Below, piece after piece: positions 45,966 through 54,183 of a stretch of DNA of 64,000 bases. How positions within the stretch are numbered: position 1 is the stretch's first letter; each line of letters opens with the position of its first letter. The notes beneath the pieces are model-generated. The model made no database searches and had not been told where the DNA came from. It saw only the letters and a list, made by a program, of their open reading frames with translations. Source of the DNA: Methylorubrum sp. B1-46 (GTDB lineage: Bacteria; Pseudomonadota; Alphaproteobacteria; Rhizobiales; Beijerinckiaceae); NCBI RefSeq assembly GCF_021117295.1, contig NZ_CP088247.1, positions 186,001 to 250,000 on the forward strand. The letters are read 5' to 3'. The position numbers were made by a program, and so were the translations under genes.

Positions 45966-47099
45966 GCGCGGTGGCGCCGCCCTCCACGAGCGCCGCCTCG
46001 CGGTCATGCTGAACCGTCCGCGGCCAAACGATACCTCGTCGCCGGGCCCTGCCCAAGGGTCTGGTCTCGCCACGTCGCTCGAACCACCTTCGCCGAATGG
46101 CTCATACCTTCGATTCCACGTCCTTCGGCCTTGCAGCGCATCGACGACACTCATCTGGAAGTATGTGGCAAATCCATTGCCGACCAACTGCGATCGAAAG
46201 TACTCCGTCAGATTCCCAGTGTTGGGGAGCGCTAAATTCCTAAAAGTCTTTCCGTCGCACCGCGTAAGGAGGTATGGATGAAAGCTCTTTATCCTCTCGT
46301 CTTCGCTCATTATTTTTTGTATCCTTTGGCGGAGCAGAGATGTTCCGGCTCGCAAGACATTTCTTGGTACGATCCGTTCCTTCGGCTTTCCTGACTGACG
46401 GCAGTTTTCCAGGCACTCGAGAGCTTTGGAGAGAAGCGGCTCCAGTCTCTGCGAATTCCGTTTGAGTGCGCCGATGATTTTGCTGAATTCGCTCTCCTCT
46501 ACGTTATAAAATTTTGCGAAAGCTGTCAGCTCAGACAGCACCAAAGTACGCTGAAGTATCTTCCATGCTTGATCGACCTCAACAGTCTCTCCGAACAGCT
46601 GGATTCTCTCCGGCCAACTCATCGACATGGTGCGCAGCAAATCTGCGTGCAGCAGGTAGAGATTTTCCATCTCGTAGCACGCCAGGAACAGAACACCGTC
46701 CAAATCATCTATTGTGCGATATTTTTCGTCGTCGATCGGCATCCAATCCCGTGTCGCATTTAGAATCAAATGACGGCTATATCGGTACATGTCGAGGCAG
46801 CCGGCGTGATACGCTTCTTCGCCGTCGAGGAGGCAGTAGGCTCGATTGAGAGTCGCCGACAGCGCGCCGCCTCCGTGCGCCGCCCTTTGGGCCTTCATCG
46901 CCTTCCAAGCGTGATAGCCGCCCCGCTGCCCCTCCGGGCCAAGCGCAGCACGGAATTGGATGTACTGGCTCAACGTCGGGCCGGCCATTCGCTCGTAGAA
47001 GGTGGCGTCGTCAGTTCCTTCCACGTAGATGACGATGCGCTCACCTTCGTGCCATTTCGAGCGAGCGCGCCAAGTATAGTCGTGAATGTCCTGAACCAC
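45933..47099 (-). CDS. DUF4435 (TOPRIM-like) protein paired with an ATPase
   Basis: A 388-residue protein from GTG 47099, two bases after the stop of the ATPase gene. The N-terminal RIVIYVEGTDDATFYERMAG is the TOPRIM-like DUF4435 start, with the acidic E-G-x-D-D motif, and AYCLLDGEEAYHAGCL supplies the further acidic residues. DUF4435 proteins occur as the effector (AriB) beside an ABC-type ATPase (AriA) in PARIS anti-phage systems; the assignment to PARIS is inference. The C-terminal 45 residues (after LQGRRTWNRRYEPF) are low-complexity and overlap the opposite gene. Confidence 0.7.
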   Translation of the reverse strand: MVQDIHDYTWRARSKWHEGERIVIYVEGTDDATFYERMAGPTLSQYIQFRAALGPEGQRGGYHAWKAMKAQRAAHGGGALSATLNRAYCLLDGEEAYHAGCLDMYRYSRHLILNATRDWMPIDDEKYRTIDDLDGVLFLACYEMENLYLLHADLLRTMSMSWPERIQLFGETVEVDQAWKILQRTLVLSELTAFAKFYNVEESEFSKIIGALKRNSQRLEPLLSKALECLENCRQSGKPKERIVPRNVLRAGTSLLRQRIQKIMSEDERIKSFHPYLLTRCDGKTFRNLALPNTGNLTEYFRSQLVGNGFATYFQMSVVDALQGRRTWNRRYEPFGEGGSSDVARPDPWAGPGDEVSFGRGRFSMTARRRSWRAAPPRLPAENDDGPR

Positions 47100-47101
47100 G
47101 T

Positions 47102-48316
47102 TCAGAACCCCGACGTCCTGGCGCCGCCGATGACGATCCGGTCTCCGAACGGATGCTCGACGAAGGACATGAATGCCTCGGGCGATCTCGCCGCAACCAT
47201 GACGATCGATCCCAGATCCTGTTCGATAATCCGGGCGAGCGATTGGTGCAGGTAATCCAGATCGTCCGCATGGAAGTCGCCGTCGATACCTTCAATCAGC
47301 ACGATGGTGCTCCGTGTTCGATGCAGCAGGACCGCTGCATGAAGTGCCAGGAGCGTGCGCTCCGGTGCGTTCAGCGTGGACAGGGAATGAAGTCTGCCAC
47401 CGTGAGCCAGGGCGAGACCGGAACCGTCCTCCGCGAGTAGGAAGCGTGGCGGGGCGTCCTCGCCATCTACGAGTACGGCATCCGAGAGTTCGAGGAGGAA
47501 GCTTTCCCGCTCAGCCTCGGGCATGCCACGCAGCGAGCGTTCGAACTGCTCGTCCATGGGCGGTTCGAGCGACAGCGACCGCGCAACGGCATATCCTCCA
47601 CCCCGGTCCAGGGCACCGCGACCGAACCGCAGAACGGTCGGCAGCATATGGCGGCAGCCGTCCGCCGCACCCGGATACGTCCGCGATGGTGTTTCGTCCT
47701 CCGCAGCCATGCCTTCCGCTGCGCGCACCGCTTCGAGCAGCACCCGGCCGAACAGGTTCGTTCCTTCGTTCGGCTCCAGTCCGATCGGATCGAATGCGAT
47801 TGCCGCCCATTCGGTCGCACCCCAAGGCTTCTCCGAAGCGAGCGAGTCGCTCCACGCCAGGGGAGGAGAAGTGCCTCCGATCCAAAGGCTCAACACGCAT
47901 TCGATGCGGCGGCCTTCGAAGTCGCAGGTCGCCAGCAGATCGAGTTGAACCTCCGATCCCGGACGGATTCCGAGCTTCGATGCCGCGCGACCGGGCCGTG
48001 CGCCGGTCGGAGACGTCAGATCCCAGAGGGCAAAGATGCAGTCGAGGACGGTGGTGATCCCGGACCCGGTCACCTCGTGGAAGAAGCAGAGATTGGCGAG
48101 CGAACGGGCGCGTTCGTCCGGTGTGGGAAGGCGCAAGGGGCGACTGAGTTCGGGGCTGCGGGCTTCCCCGCTCCGATGTCGCCCCCTATCGTGCTGTCCG
48201 CTCGTCCGGTGGGGCCCCAGAAAGGGGATCACGACGAAATCGGGGGTCGCGAAGGGCCCGACGTCCCTCAAGGAAATCTGGATCGGGCACAGCCGCAGAA
48301 CTCTCGTGTCAGCCAT
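47102..48316 (-). CDS. AAA/ABC-type ATPase-like protein with degenerate P-loop
   Basis: About 404 residues from ATG 48316 (MADTRVLRLCPIQISLRDVG); an in-frame start at 48373 would add 19. The fold features of RecF/SMC-like ATPases are present: the opening strand ISLRDVGPFA, LANLCFFHEVTGSGITTVLD at the Walker A position, LSTLNAPERTLLALHAAVLL at the signature, and STIVLIEGIDGDFHADDLDY at Walker B. The P-loop lysine is replaced by isoleucine (GSGITT for GSGKTT), the first glycine is gone, and Walker B reads IEGID instead of IDEPE. It may bind but not hydrolyse nucleotide. It is tightly linked to the DUF4435 gene, suggesting a two-component, PARIS-like unit. Confidence 0.65.
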   Translation of the reverse strand: MADTRVLRLCPIQISLRDVGPFATPDFVVIPFLGPHRTSGQHDRGRHRSGEARSPELSRPLRLPTPDERARSLANLCFFHEVTGSGITTVLDCIFALWDLTSPTGARPGRAASKLGIRPGSEVQLDLLATCDFEGRRIECVLSLWIGGTSPPLAWSDSLASEKPWGATEWAAIAFDPIGLEPNEGTNLFGRVLLEAVRAAEGMAAEDETPSRTYPGAADGCRHMLPTVLRFGRGALDRGGGYAVARSLSLEPPMDEQFERSLRGMPEAERESFLLELSDAVLVDGEDAPPRFLLAEDGSGLALAHGGRLHSLSTLNAPERTLLALHAAVLLHRTRSTIVLIEGIDGDFHADDLDYLHQSLARIIEQDLGSIVMVAARSPEAFMSFVEHPFGDRIVIGGARTSGF

Positions 48317-48632
48317 GTCGGTGCGCCGGCCGAAGATTCGGCCCGATCCGGGTTGGCCGGACAGCGGGTGCACGGCGCAGGTGGAGGAAGGAGCTACGGC
48401 TTCATCCCTCTACCGCGGGTCCGTTCGCAGGCACTTAATGCGATACTGCGCATTTCGCTCGTCCGGCGGTCCGCTACACCTCCACCGAGGGCTACTCCCC
48501 TGCTTGCGTCGTGAGGCCGGCATCAGGGGCGCAACAGGAGTGGGGATCGAAGTCGGAGTCGGAAGCGCAGGGCAGGCCGAGCCGACGATTCGTTTCGGGA
48601 CACGACCTCTGCGATCGCCGCTTCGTACGCCG
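48317..48632. other. Non-coding gap between the ATPase gene and recombinase 1
   Basis: About 316 bases on the 5' side of the ATPase gene and 3' of the first serine recombinase. No gene, tRNA or hairpin was recognised; it probably holds the promoter of the ATPase-DUF4435 pair. Confidence 0.35.
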
Positions 48633-50729
48633 TCAACGAGCGGCCGCGAGCCTCCTCGTCTTCGCGGCGAGCCGCGACGTATCGAGGTTCGCCACGGCCG
48701 GCGAGCAGACCTGCTCCAAGGCCGCCAAGGCGGACGCCCAGTGCCCCTTCGCGATCATCACCTTCACGCCGTACTCGATCGACTCGTCGTCGTACGGCGG
48801 CGGAAGCGTACTCAGACTCAGGATCTCGCTGCGCAGATAGAACAGGGTCGCGTCGAGGTACAACCGCTTCTTCGGATGCTCCCATCCGCTCCAGGCGGGC
48901 GCGACGACGGACCAGTCCTCCTCGCTCGTGCTCCAATCGTTCGTCTTCGCCTTCCCGGCGAGGTGATCCATGAGTTCGGGCGTCCGCACCCGCCCCGAGC
49001 AGGGGGCAGCGCAGGCGCGGACGAACCTCTGCATGGCCAAGCCGCGCGATGCTGTCGTCTGACACGCCGACAGACCGACGAGCGAAGCGTCGATCATCAG
49101 CGTGTATCCCTCCTGTCCCGGCATTCTGTCGATCGCCACTCGATCGATCAGCCTCCGCAGGGCGGACACGAGCTTCAGATCCGCTTCGGTCGGGTCCTTC
49201 AGCGGCATGCGCATGATCAGCCTGTTCATCTCGTCCCGCATCTTCGGGATGGCGATCTGCGCCAAGTCGACCGTACTATCGGGCACATGCACGTTCGCGA
49301 GTTCCTTCGCGAGCCGCTCTCTCTCGTCGTTCAAGCGCTTGCGCTGTCCGATCTCCTGATCGCTGGTCAGACCGGCTAAAACGGACCTGTCGACGCTGGC
49401 ATCGAACCAACGGTCGATCTGGCCGACCCGTTCGGTCAGAACGGCACGGGTGCGCAACGCCTCGTCGCGTGCACGCTGCACGGCGACGACGAACTCGGCC
49501 TCGAACAGTTCGACCGCCCGATCCGAAAGGATGTTGTCCCGGATCTCCCTGAGTATCTCCGCCTCCACGAACAGCGAACTCGTGCTGCCTCTGCGATCGC
49601 ACGTGCCGTGTTTGAGCGCGGCCGCACAAACCAGTCTGCGCACGCCCGAGACACCCTGGCCGCCGAGCAACATCTTCTGCCCGCAGACACACCGGTAGCT
49701 GCCATGAAAGACCAGCACGCTTCTGCTGCGACGCTCCCTCGGTTCGTCGCGATCGTCGCACGCAGTCTCGTCGAGAAGAGCGTTCGCCTTGCGCCAGAGC
49801 TCCGGATCCACACGGGCCAACTCGGGCCTGTACACCTTCTTCCAGTGTGTCGAAGACCGAACCCGGGTGACCGTCTTGGCCCTACCCGGGGTCCGCACCC
49901 TCATCATGCGGCCGTAGATCAGCCAGCCGATGTACTTGGGATTGCGCAGGATGCCGCCGCAGCGAATGCGCGATCCGGCGATCGCTTCCTGCGACCAAAG
50001 TCCGCCGCGTGGAGCCTGGATTCCCTCCTTGTTGAGGATGTAGGCGATCTTGCGCGGACTGATGCGGTGGACGACGAAGAGGGTGAAGATGCGGATCACC
50101 ACCTTCATCTCCTCTTCCTCGACGACGATCTCGCCGCGTCCACGTCCCGTGCGAAAGCCGTAGGGAACGGCACCGATGTTCGTACCTTTTCCCGCAGCCA
50201 CCCACTGCGCGTAGTTCGTGGTGCGAAGGAAGCGCTCCCTCTCCTCCATCGCGCATAGGCTGAGGAAGGTGGCCTTCACGAGATCGACGCGTCCCGTAGC
50301 GCTGCCCGTGGCCACGTGGATCTCGATGCCGAGCGCCGTGAACTCGTCGAAGAGCATCATCCCGTCGGCGGAACGGCGCGACAGGCGATCCCAGCCGTAC
50401 AACAGGAGCCTTCCGAACGCTTTGCTGCGCGCAAGCCGACGGATCTCTTCGAGGGCGGTGCGGTCGTCCAGCGAGTCGCCGGTCTTGCCCCGGTCCGCGA
50501 ACAGATGCTCGGAACGCAGCTCGAAGTCCATTTGCGCCGCGTATCCGGTGCACACCTCGGCTTGGCGTTCGATGCTGGCTTCCTTCTGCGCGCGCCCGGA
50601 AAAGCGTGCGTAGATCACGCATTCGGCGGAGGCGGGGGCGACTTCCGCCTCCGCCTCGAAGCGGCGCATCCATTTGCGGATCGACTGCAGCTCGGCCGGA
50701 AAATCGTCGGGATCGGTCGACTTGTTCAT
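48633..50729 (-). CDS. Large serine recombinase with a DUF4096-like C-terminus (first of a pair)
   Basis: A 698-residue protein. The resolvase domain (residues 37-190) carries the catalytic serine at about residue 44 in CVIYARFSGRAQKEASIERQ and the arginine motif LLLYGWDRLSRRSADGM. A recombinase domain (VPYGFRTGRGRGEIVVEEEE, AYILNKEGIQAPRGGLWSQE) and a zinc ribbon (YRCVCGQKM and LVCAAALKHGTCDRRG) follow, then a coiled coil. The last 80 residues are unexpected: WSTSEEDWSVVAPAW, RLYLDATLFYLRSEILSLST and LPPPYDD match the pattern of the IS5-type DUF4096 N-terminal domain. Large serine recombinases integrate and excise mobile elements. A second one follows upstream on the same strand. Confidence 0.88.
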   Translation of the reverse strand: MNKSTDPDDFPAELQSIRKWMRRFEAEAEVAPASAECVIYARFSGRAQKEASIERQAEVCTGYAAQMDFELRSEHLFADRGKTGDSLDDRTALEEIRRLARSKAFGRLLLYGWDRLSRRSADGMMLFDEFTALGIEIHVATGSATGRVDLVKATFLSLCAMEERERFLRTTNYAQWVAAGKGTNIGAVPYGFRTGRGRGEIVVEEEEMKVVIRIFTLFVVHRISPRKIAYILNKEGIQAPRGGLWSQEAIAGSRIRCGGILRNPKYIGWLIYGRMMRVRTPGRAKTVTRVRSSTHWKKVYRPELARVDPELWRKANALLDETACDDRDEPRERRSRSVLVFHGSYRCVCGQKMLLGGQGVSGVRRLVCAAALKHGTCDRRGSTSSLFVEAEILREIRDNILSDRAVELFEAEFVVAVQRARDEALRTRAVLTERVGQIDRWFDASVDRSVLAGLTSDQEIGQRKRLNDERERLAKELANVHVPDSTVDLAQIAIPKMRDEMNRLIMRMPLKDPTEADLKLVSALRRLIDRVAIDRMPGQEGYTLMIDASLVGLSACQTTASRGLAMQRFVRACAAPCSGRVRTPELMDHLAGKAKTNDWSTSEEDWSVVAPAWSGWEHPKKRLYLDATLFYLRSEILSLSTLPPPYDDESIEYGVKVMIAKGHWASALAALEQVCSPAVANLDTSRLAAKTRRLAAAR

Positions 50730-51162
50730 GGGTTCGGTATCGGTGAGCCGCCCGATCGCGGGTGCGACCGGGGACGGCGAAGGAATTGGTCGCGGACGCT
50801 CCCGGACCGGACGGAGAGAGGTCGGTCAGTTTGGTCGGAACCCGGCGGCCTGAATCTGACCGGTCACCGATCGGAAGCGGTCGGACGCCTCGATCGGTCG
50901 GCGAGGGCATCCCGGCAGAGGGCCAGCCGACGTTCGACGGAATCCCCGGTCCGGCGCGTGTCCGAACTGCGCACGCGAAGCGGAGCGCCGTGAACGATCC
51001 CATTCGGCATCCGGCCAAGTCTCGGAGCCACGCGGCGGCAAAGGCCGGAGTACACGCTCGCGATCGCGAGCGCGCATCGGGATGGTTGCAAGGATCTCTC
51101 CTTCGAGTCGAAAGAGGGTTTCGGCTGTGCCCCAGTCCGGCCTCGGGCCGGACGGGTTGAAC
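50730..51162. other. Gap between the two serine recombinases
   Basis: 433 GC-rich bases with scattered cggtc/gaccg motifs but no gene, tRNA or clear repeat. It may contain a promoter or an attachment site of the recombinases; nothing proves either. Confidence 0.3.
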
Positions 51163-53202
51163 TCAGGCGGCAGGCCCCGACCAGGGACCGGGGTCGTCGA
51201 GCGGAGGCACCGGATGTGCGAGTTTACGCTGGTACGGGCGTTTTCCAGTCGGATTCGCTGGGCCGATGTCGGCCACGATAGGCGAATGGCGCGCCTTCAG
51301 GATCGGAAAGACACGGCGCCACATCGTATCGGGCCCCGGAGCACCCATCATGCTGGAGGCGTACGGCGCGTAGCGTTCCGGAAGATATCTCGGCCCGAGC
51401 CCCGTCGCTCCCACGAACAGGATGGCCTCCGCCGCGAGCCGGCCACCTGCACGAAGTTGCGGAACGTCGTCGAAGACGGGCTGGACTGCCGCCCAATCGT
51501 CGTCGTCGAGCGAGAAGGCTCCCGCTTCGGCGCGTCTGTGGTGGCCGAGGACGACCTCGGGATACCGCATGGGACCCTTGGGCGGATGGGGGAACCATCG
51601 TTCCGGAGAGCGCTCCGCCGATCTCCCGCACGACGGCAAGCCGCTCGGGGCTTCGGGAACGCCGAACCACAGCCGCATCCGGCAGCCGTCCTCTTGGATG
51701 TCCAGCTCGATCTCGCTCAAGATGCTGCGGACGAGGCCGATTACACGAAGATCCTCCTCCGATCGCGAGATCCTGGGGAGGCGCTCCATGATCCTCAGGA
51801 TACTCGCCCGGTCGGTCTCGGCGTCCTCCCGAGTCAGCGCGCGGAAGGCCGGCGCGACGAGCTTCTTCGATCTCTCCGAGAGCCTGTGATGCTCCAACTC
51901 GAGTTCGCAGCATGCAGCGGAGACCGACGGATCGATCTCCTCGGCGTCCTCGGGCGAGAGTGCGTCGAGTTCGCGCCCGATGCGCTCGATCTCGGCGGCG
52001 ATCCCGTCGCGTTGGGAGGCGACCTCCTCGACTAACTCCTGCCACTCGGCCCTACGGATCTCCTCCAACATCGGACCACGGTCTGCGTCGAGAATCTCGT
52101 CGCGGAAAAAGACCAGCACCTGCCGCGCGAGAACGCTGAACTGCAGACCCTTCTTCCGATCGCAGTGGCCGCCGAGGCGCGCGACGTGGCAGTACATGTT
52201 TCCCACCGCGAAATCCTCAGTGACTCTCATTTTGACGCCGCAGGCGCATCGCACGAGACCGAGGAGAAATGGCGCTCTCGTCCTGGGCTTCCGCATACGC
52301 GACGTCACTCCGGCACGTTCGTTGACGGCGTCGAATACGTCCGCCTCGACGATCGAGAGGTCGGGCCTGCGCAGGACGACGGGTTTTTTTGATTGGATGC
52401 CCCAGACGAACAGCCCCTTCAGAATCGGCCTGTCCAACGCTCCCCAGCCGCGCCTGAACAACGATTTCGCTTCCCACAGGCCGCCACCCGGCGCCGGGAT
52501 GCGTTCGGCGTTCAGCGATCTGCAGAGTTCGCTCGGCTTCTTGCCGGAGTTCAGTTCCTGGAAGCAGCGGAGCAGGATGGCAGCCTGCTCCGGATTGATC
52601 CGCCAGTCCGGACCTTCGATCCGGTCGTATCCGTAGGTTGACCACGTCCCGAACAGGCCGCCTCTCGACGCTGCTCTGCGTCTTCCGTCTGCGATCGCTT
52701 CGAGCATGCGTTCGCGCTCGCGCTGTGCCGATAGGGCGAGCATGAGGATCTCGAAGAGTTGGACTTCGCCCTTACCGGCCACGTGGATCGACACGCCGTA
52801 GCTGGACAGGATTTCGTACAGACGGGCGGCGTCGGTGGCGCTTCGCGTCAGCCTGTCGATGCTACGCACGGCCAATATGCGGAACTTGCCGGCACGAGCC
52901 GCGGCCAGCATCTCCGCCAATCCCTCGCGGCCGACGGTCGTGCTGCCGGACCGGTGGCGGTCGACGTACAGCAGACGCTCCCGATCGAATTCCGGGCCCA
53001 GGGATTGGGCGTGGGCCATGCAGGCGTTCAGTTGTGCGCCGATGCTGAAGTAGAGGGGATCGGCGGAGGATCTGCGCAGATAGAACGCTATGGAGGGTGC
53101 GGTAGCAGGAGGCGGCTCCGGCGTGCCCTCGTGCCGTGCGATCCAATCGCGGATCAGACGGTCTAGCGGGTTGCTGTCCTCGGAATCGTATTCTTCGAGC
53201 AC
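51163..53202 (-). CDS. Large serine recombinase with a DUF4096-like C-terminus (second of a pair)
   Basis: A 679-residue protein diverged from its neighbour but with the same layout. The resolvase domain has the catalytic serine at about residue 45 (IAFYLRRSSADPLYFSIGAQ) and the arginine motif AVRSIDRLTRSATDAARLYE. The recombinase domain (LCRSLNAERIPAPGGGLWEA), a zinc ribbon (VRCACGVKMRVTE, YCHVARLGGHCDRKKG) and a coiled coil (VASQRDGIAAEIERIGRELD) follow. The region near residues 560-635, FSLDDDDWAAVQPVFDDV to LPERYAPYASSM, parallels FDLTDAEWGVIEPLLP and ARYGPYTT of the IS5 transposase at 7620. Paired recombinases recall CcrA/CcrB-type systems. Confidence 0.88.
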   Translation of the reverse strand: MLEEYDSEDSNPLDRLIRDWIARHEGTPEPPPATAPSIAFYLRRSSADPLYFSIGAQLNACMAHAQSLGPEFDRERLLYVDRHRSGSTTVGREGLAEMLAAARAGKFRILAVRSIDRLTRSATDAARLYEILSSYGVSIHVAGKGEVQLFEILMLALSAQRERERMLEAIADGRRRAASRGGLFGTWSTYGYDRIEGPDWRINPEQAAILLRCFQELNSGKKPSELCRSLNAERIPAPGGGLWEAKSLFRRGWGALDRPILKGLFVWGIQSKKPVVLRRPDLSIVEADVFDAVNERAGVTSRMRKPRTRAPFLLGLVRCACGVKMRVTEDFAVGNMYCHVARLGGHCDRKKGLQFSVLARQVLVFFRDEILDADRGPMLEEIRRAEWQELVEEVASQRDGIAAEIERIGRELDALSPEDAEEIDPSVSAACCELELEHHRLSERSKKLVAPAFRALTREDAETDRASILRIMERLPRISRSEEDLRVIGLVRSILSEIELDIQEDGCRMRLWFGVPEAPSGLPSCGRSAERSPERWFPHPPKGPMRYPEVVLGHHRRAEAGAFSLDDDDWAAVQPVFDDVPQLRAGGRLAAEAILFVGATGLGPRYLPERYAPYASSMMGAPGPDTMWRRVFPILKARHSPIVADIGPANPTGKRPYQRKLAHPVPPLDDPGPWSGPAA

Positions 53203-53280
53203 GACGAAAGGTCTTTCGTGAGCAGGCGAGGCAACGCTCGCTGCATGTAAATCGATCGGGGCGATGGAGAATGCATGCTT

Positions 53281-54183
53281 CTAACTCGGGCAGTGAGGTC
53301 GAACTGATATTTCGCGGTTCTGTGGGCATGGAAAAGCATCGATTGGCCTTTCGCGTCGGATCGACACCCCTTTGATCATACGATCGTGCGCATGGGGCAA
53401 GATATATATTTTCTCGAAAGGTCTTGATTGTCGCGAGCGAATCGGACGCGCAGGTAAGACGCCGTCGGCTAGTCCTCGAACCTGTAATCCACGGTTTCGA
53501 GGTCGTAGGTTCGACTCGCTGGAGACGGCCGAGCTCCGCGGTTGACCTTCACATCGTGCCGCGATCCTTCCCGCAGAAGACCCGCGGCCGCCCAATTGGC
53601 CAGAGCGCACACGAACGCCACGTAGGATTCCGACATCGGTGCCGCAGGATCGGGGCCGCCCGGTGTGCCCTTTTCGGATCGTGGCCTGCCCGGTTCGTCG
53701 CTGCCTCCGGACGCACGATCCGGGCGGCCCCGTCCTCCGATGATCCGGCGAGGTTCCGAACCTGCGACCGACTCGCGGCGGCCCGGAGGCCCGGCTGCGG
53801 CGGACGTCTCCGCGGAGAGGCTCCGCTGTGCGCGGGGCACGGCCTTCCCGGCTCCGGTCCCGCTCCGCAGTCCACGGCCCGAGGCGGTAAAACCTCGAGA
53901 ACGTCCGGGCGTACCCCGAGACAGGGTCGAAGGTGACGAGTTCGCTCGTTCTGCAGATCCGTCCATCAGCGATCTCCGGATGTCCGACGACCGTTCCGAC
54001 CAAGTGAGGCATGGGGGAGAGGGAGACGCGCCAGTCCATCAGGATGGGAGCCTCGCGAAGGACCCGTTCGGTCGGGTGCTCCCCGCGCGCTATCTGCTGG
54101 AGATCTTCCGCGAGGGCAGAGAGCTTGCATGCGAGACGCGCGAGGTGCGGGAACGGGCCGGGCCCGCGGTTCAGGATCGGCAT
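53281..54183 (-). CDS. DUF6634 family protein with an uncertain C-terminal tail
   Basis: The first 103 residues match the DUF6634 pattern: LACKLSALAEDLQQIARGEH, MDWRVSLSPMPHLVGTVVGH and RTSELVTFDPVSGYARTFSR, ending FYRLG. In proteins I recall, the family ends near this point. Here the frame runs 195 residues further as arginine-rich sequence without structure. A different frame in the same stretch (MSESYVAFVCALANWAAAGL, ending near 53469) looks more natural, and a tRNA-like remnant crosses it. A frameshift or fusion at about 53870 is likely. The start overlaps the M41 protease gene by 13 bases. Confidence 0.55.
   Translation of the reverse strand: MPILNRGPGPFPHLARLACKLSALAEDLQQIARGEHPTERVLREAPILMDWRVSLSPMPHLVGTVVGHPEIADGRICRTSELVTFDPVSGYARTFSRFYRLGPWTAERDRSREGRAPRTAEPLRGDVRRSRASGPPRVGRRFGTSPDHRRTGPPGSCVRRQRRTGQATIRKGHTGRPRSCGTDVGILRGVRVRSGQLGGRGSSAGRIAARCEGQPRSSAVSSESNLRPRNRGLQVRGLADGVLPARPIRSRQSRPFEKIYILPHAHDRMIKGVSIRRERPIDAFPCPQNREISVRPHCPS
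53466..53530 (+). other. tRNA-like remnant
   Basis: The stretch contains CTGTAATCC resembling an anticodon loop (TGT, Thr) and aggtcgtaggttcgactcgc with a B-box-like GGTTCGACTC. The stems are not complementary enough for a working tRNA. It may be a decayed tRNA 3' part or an attachment-site scar 260 bases upstream of the second recombinase. Confidence 0.25.

Noticed and set aside
47102..48373. Gabija- or Septu-type ATPase
   Set aside because: The neighbour is DUF4435, not a UvrD-like helicase or HNH nuclease, so PARIS-like is the closer comparison.
53466..53530. Functional tRNA-Thr
   Set aside because: The T-arm loop is recognisable but the stems do not pair, and no acceptor stem or D-arm can be built.
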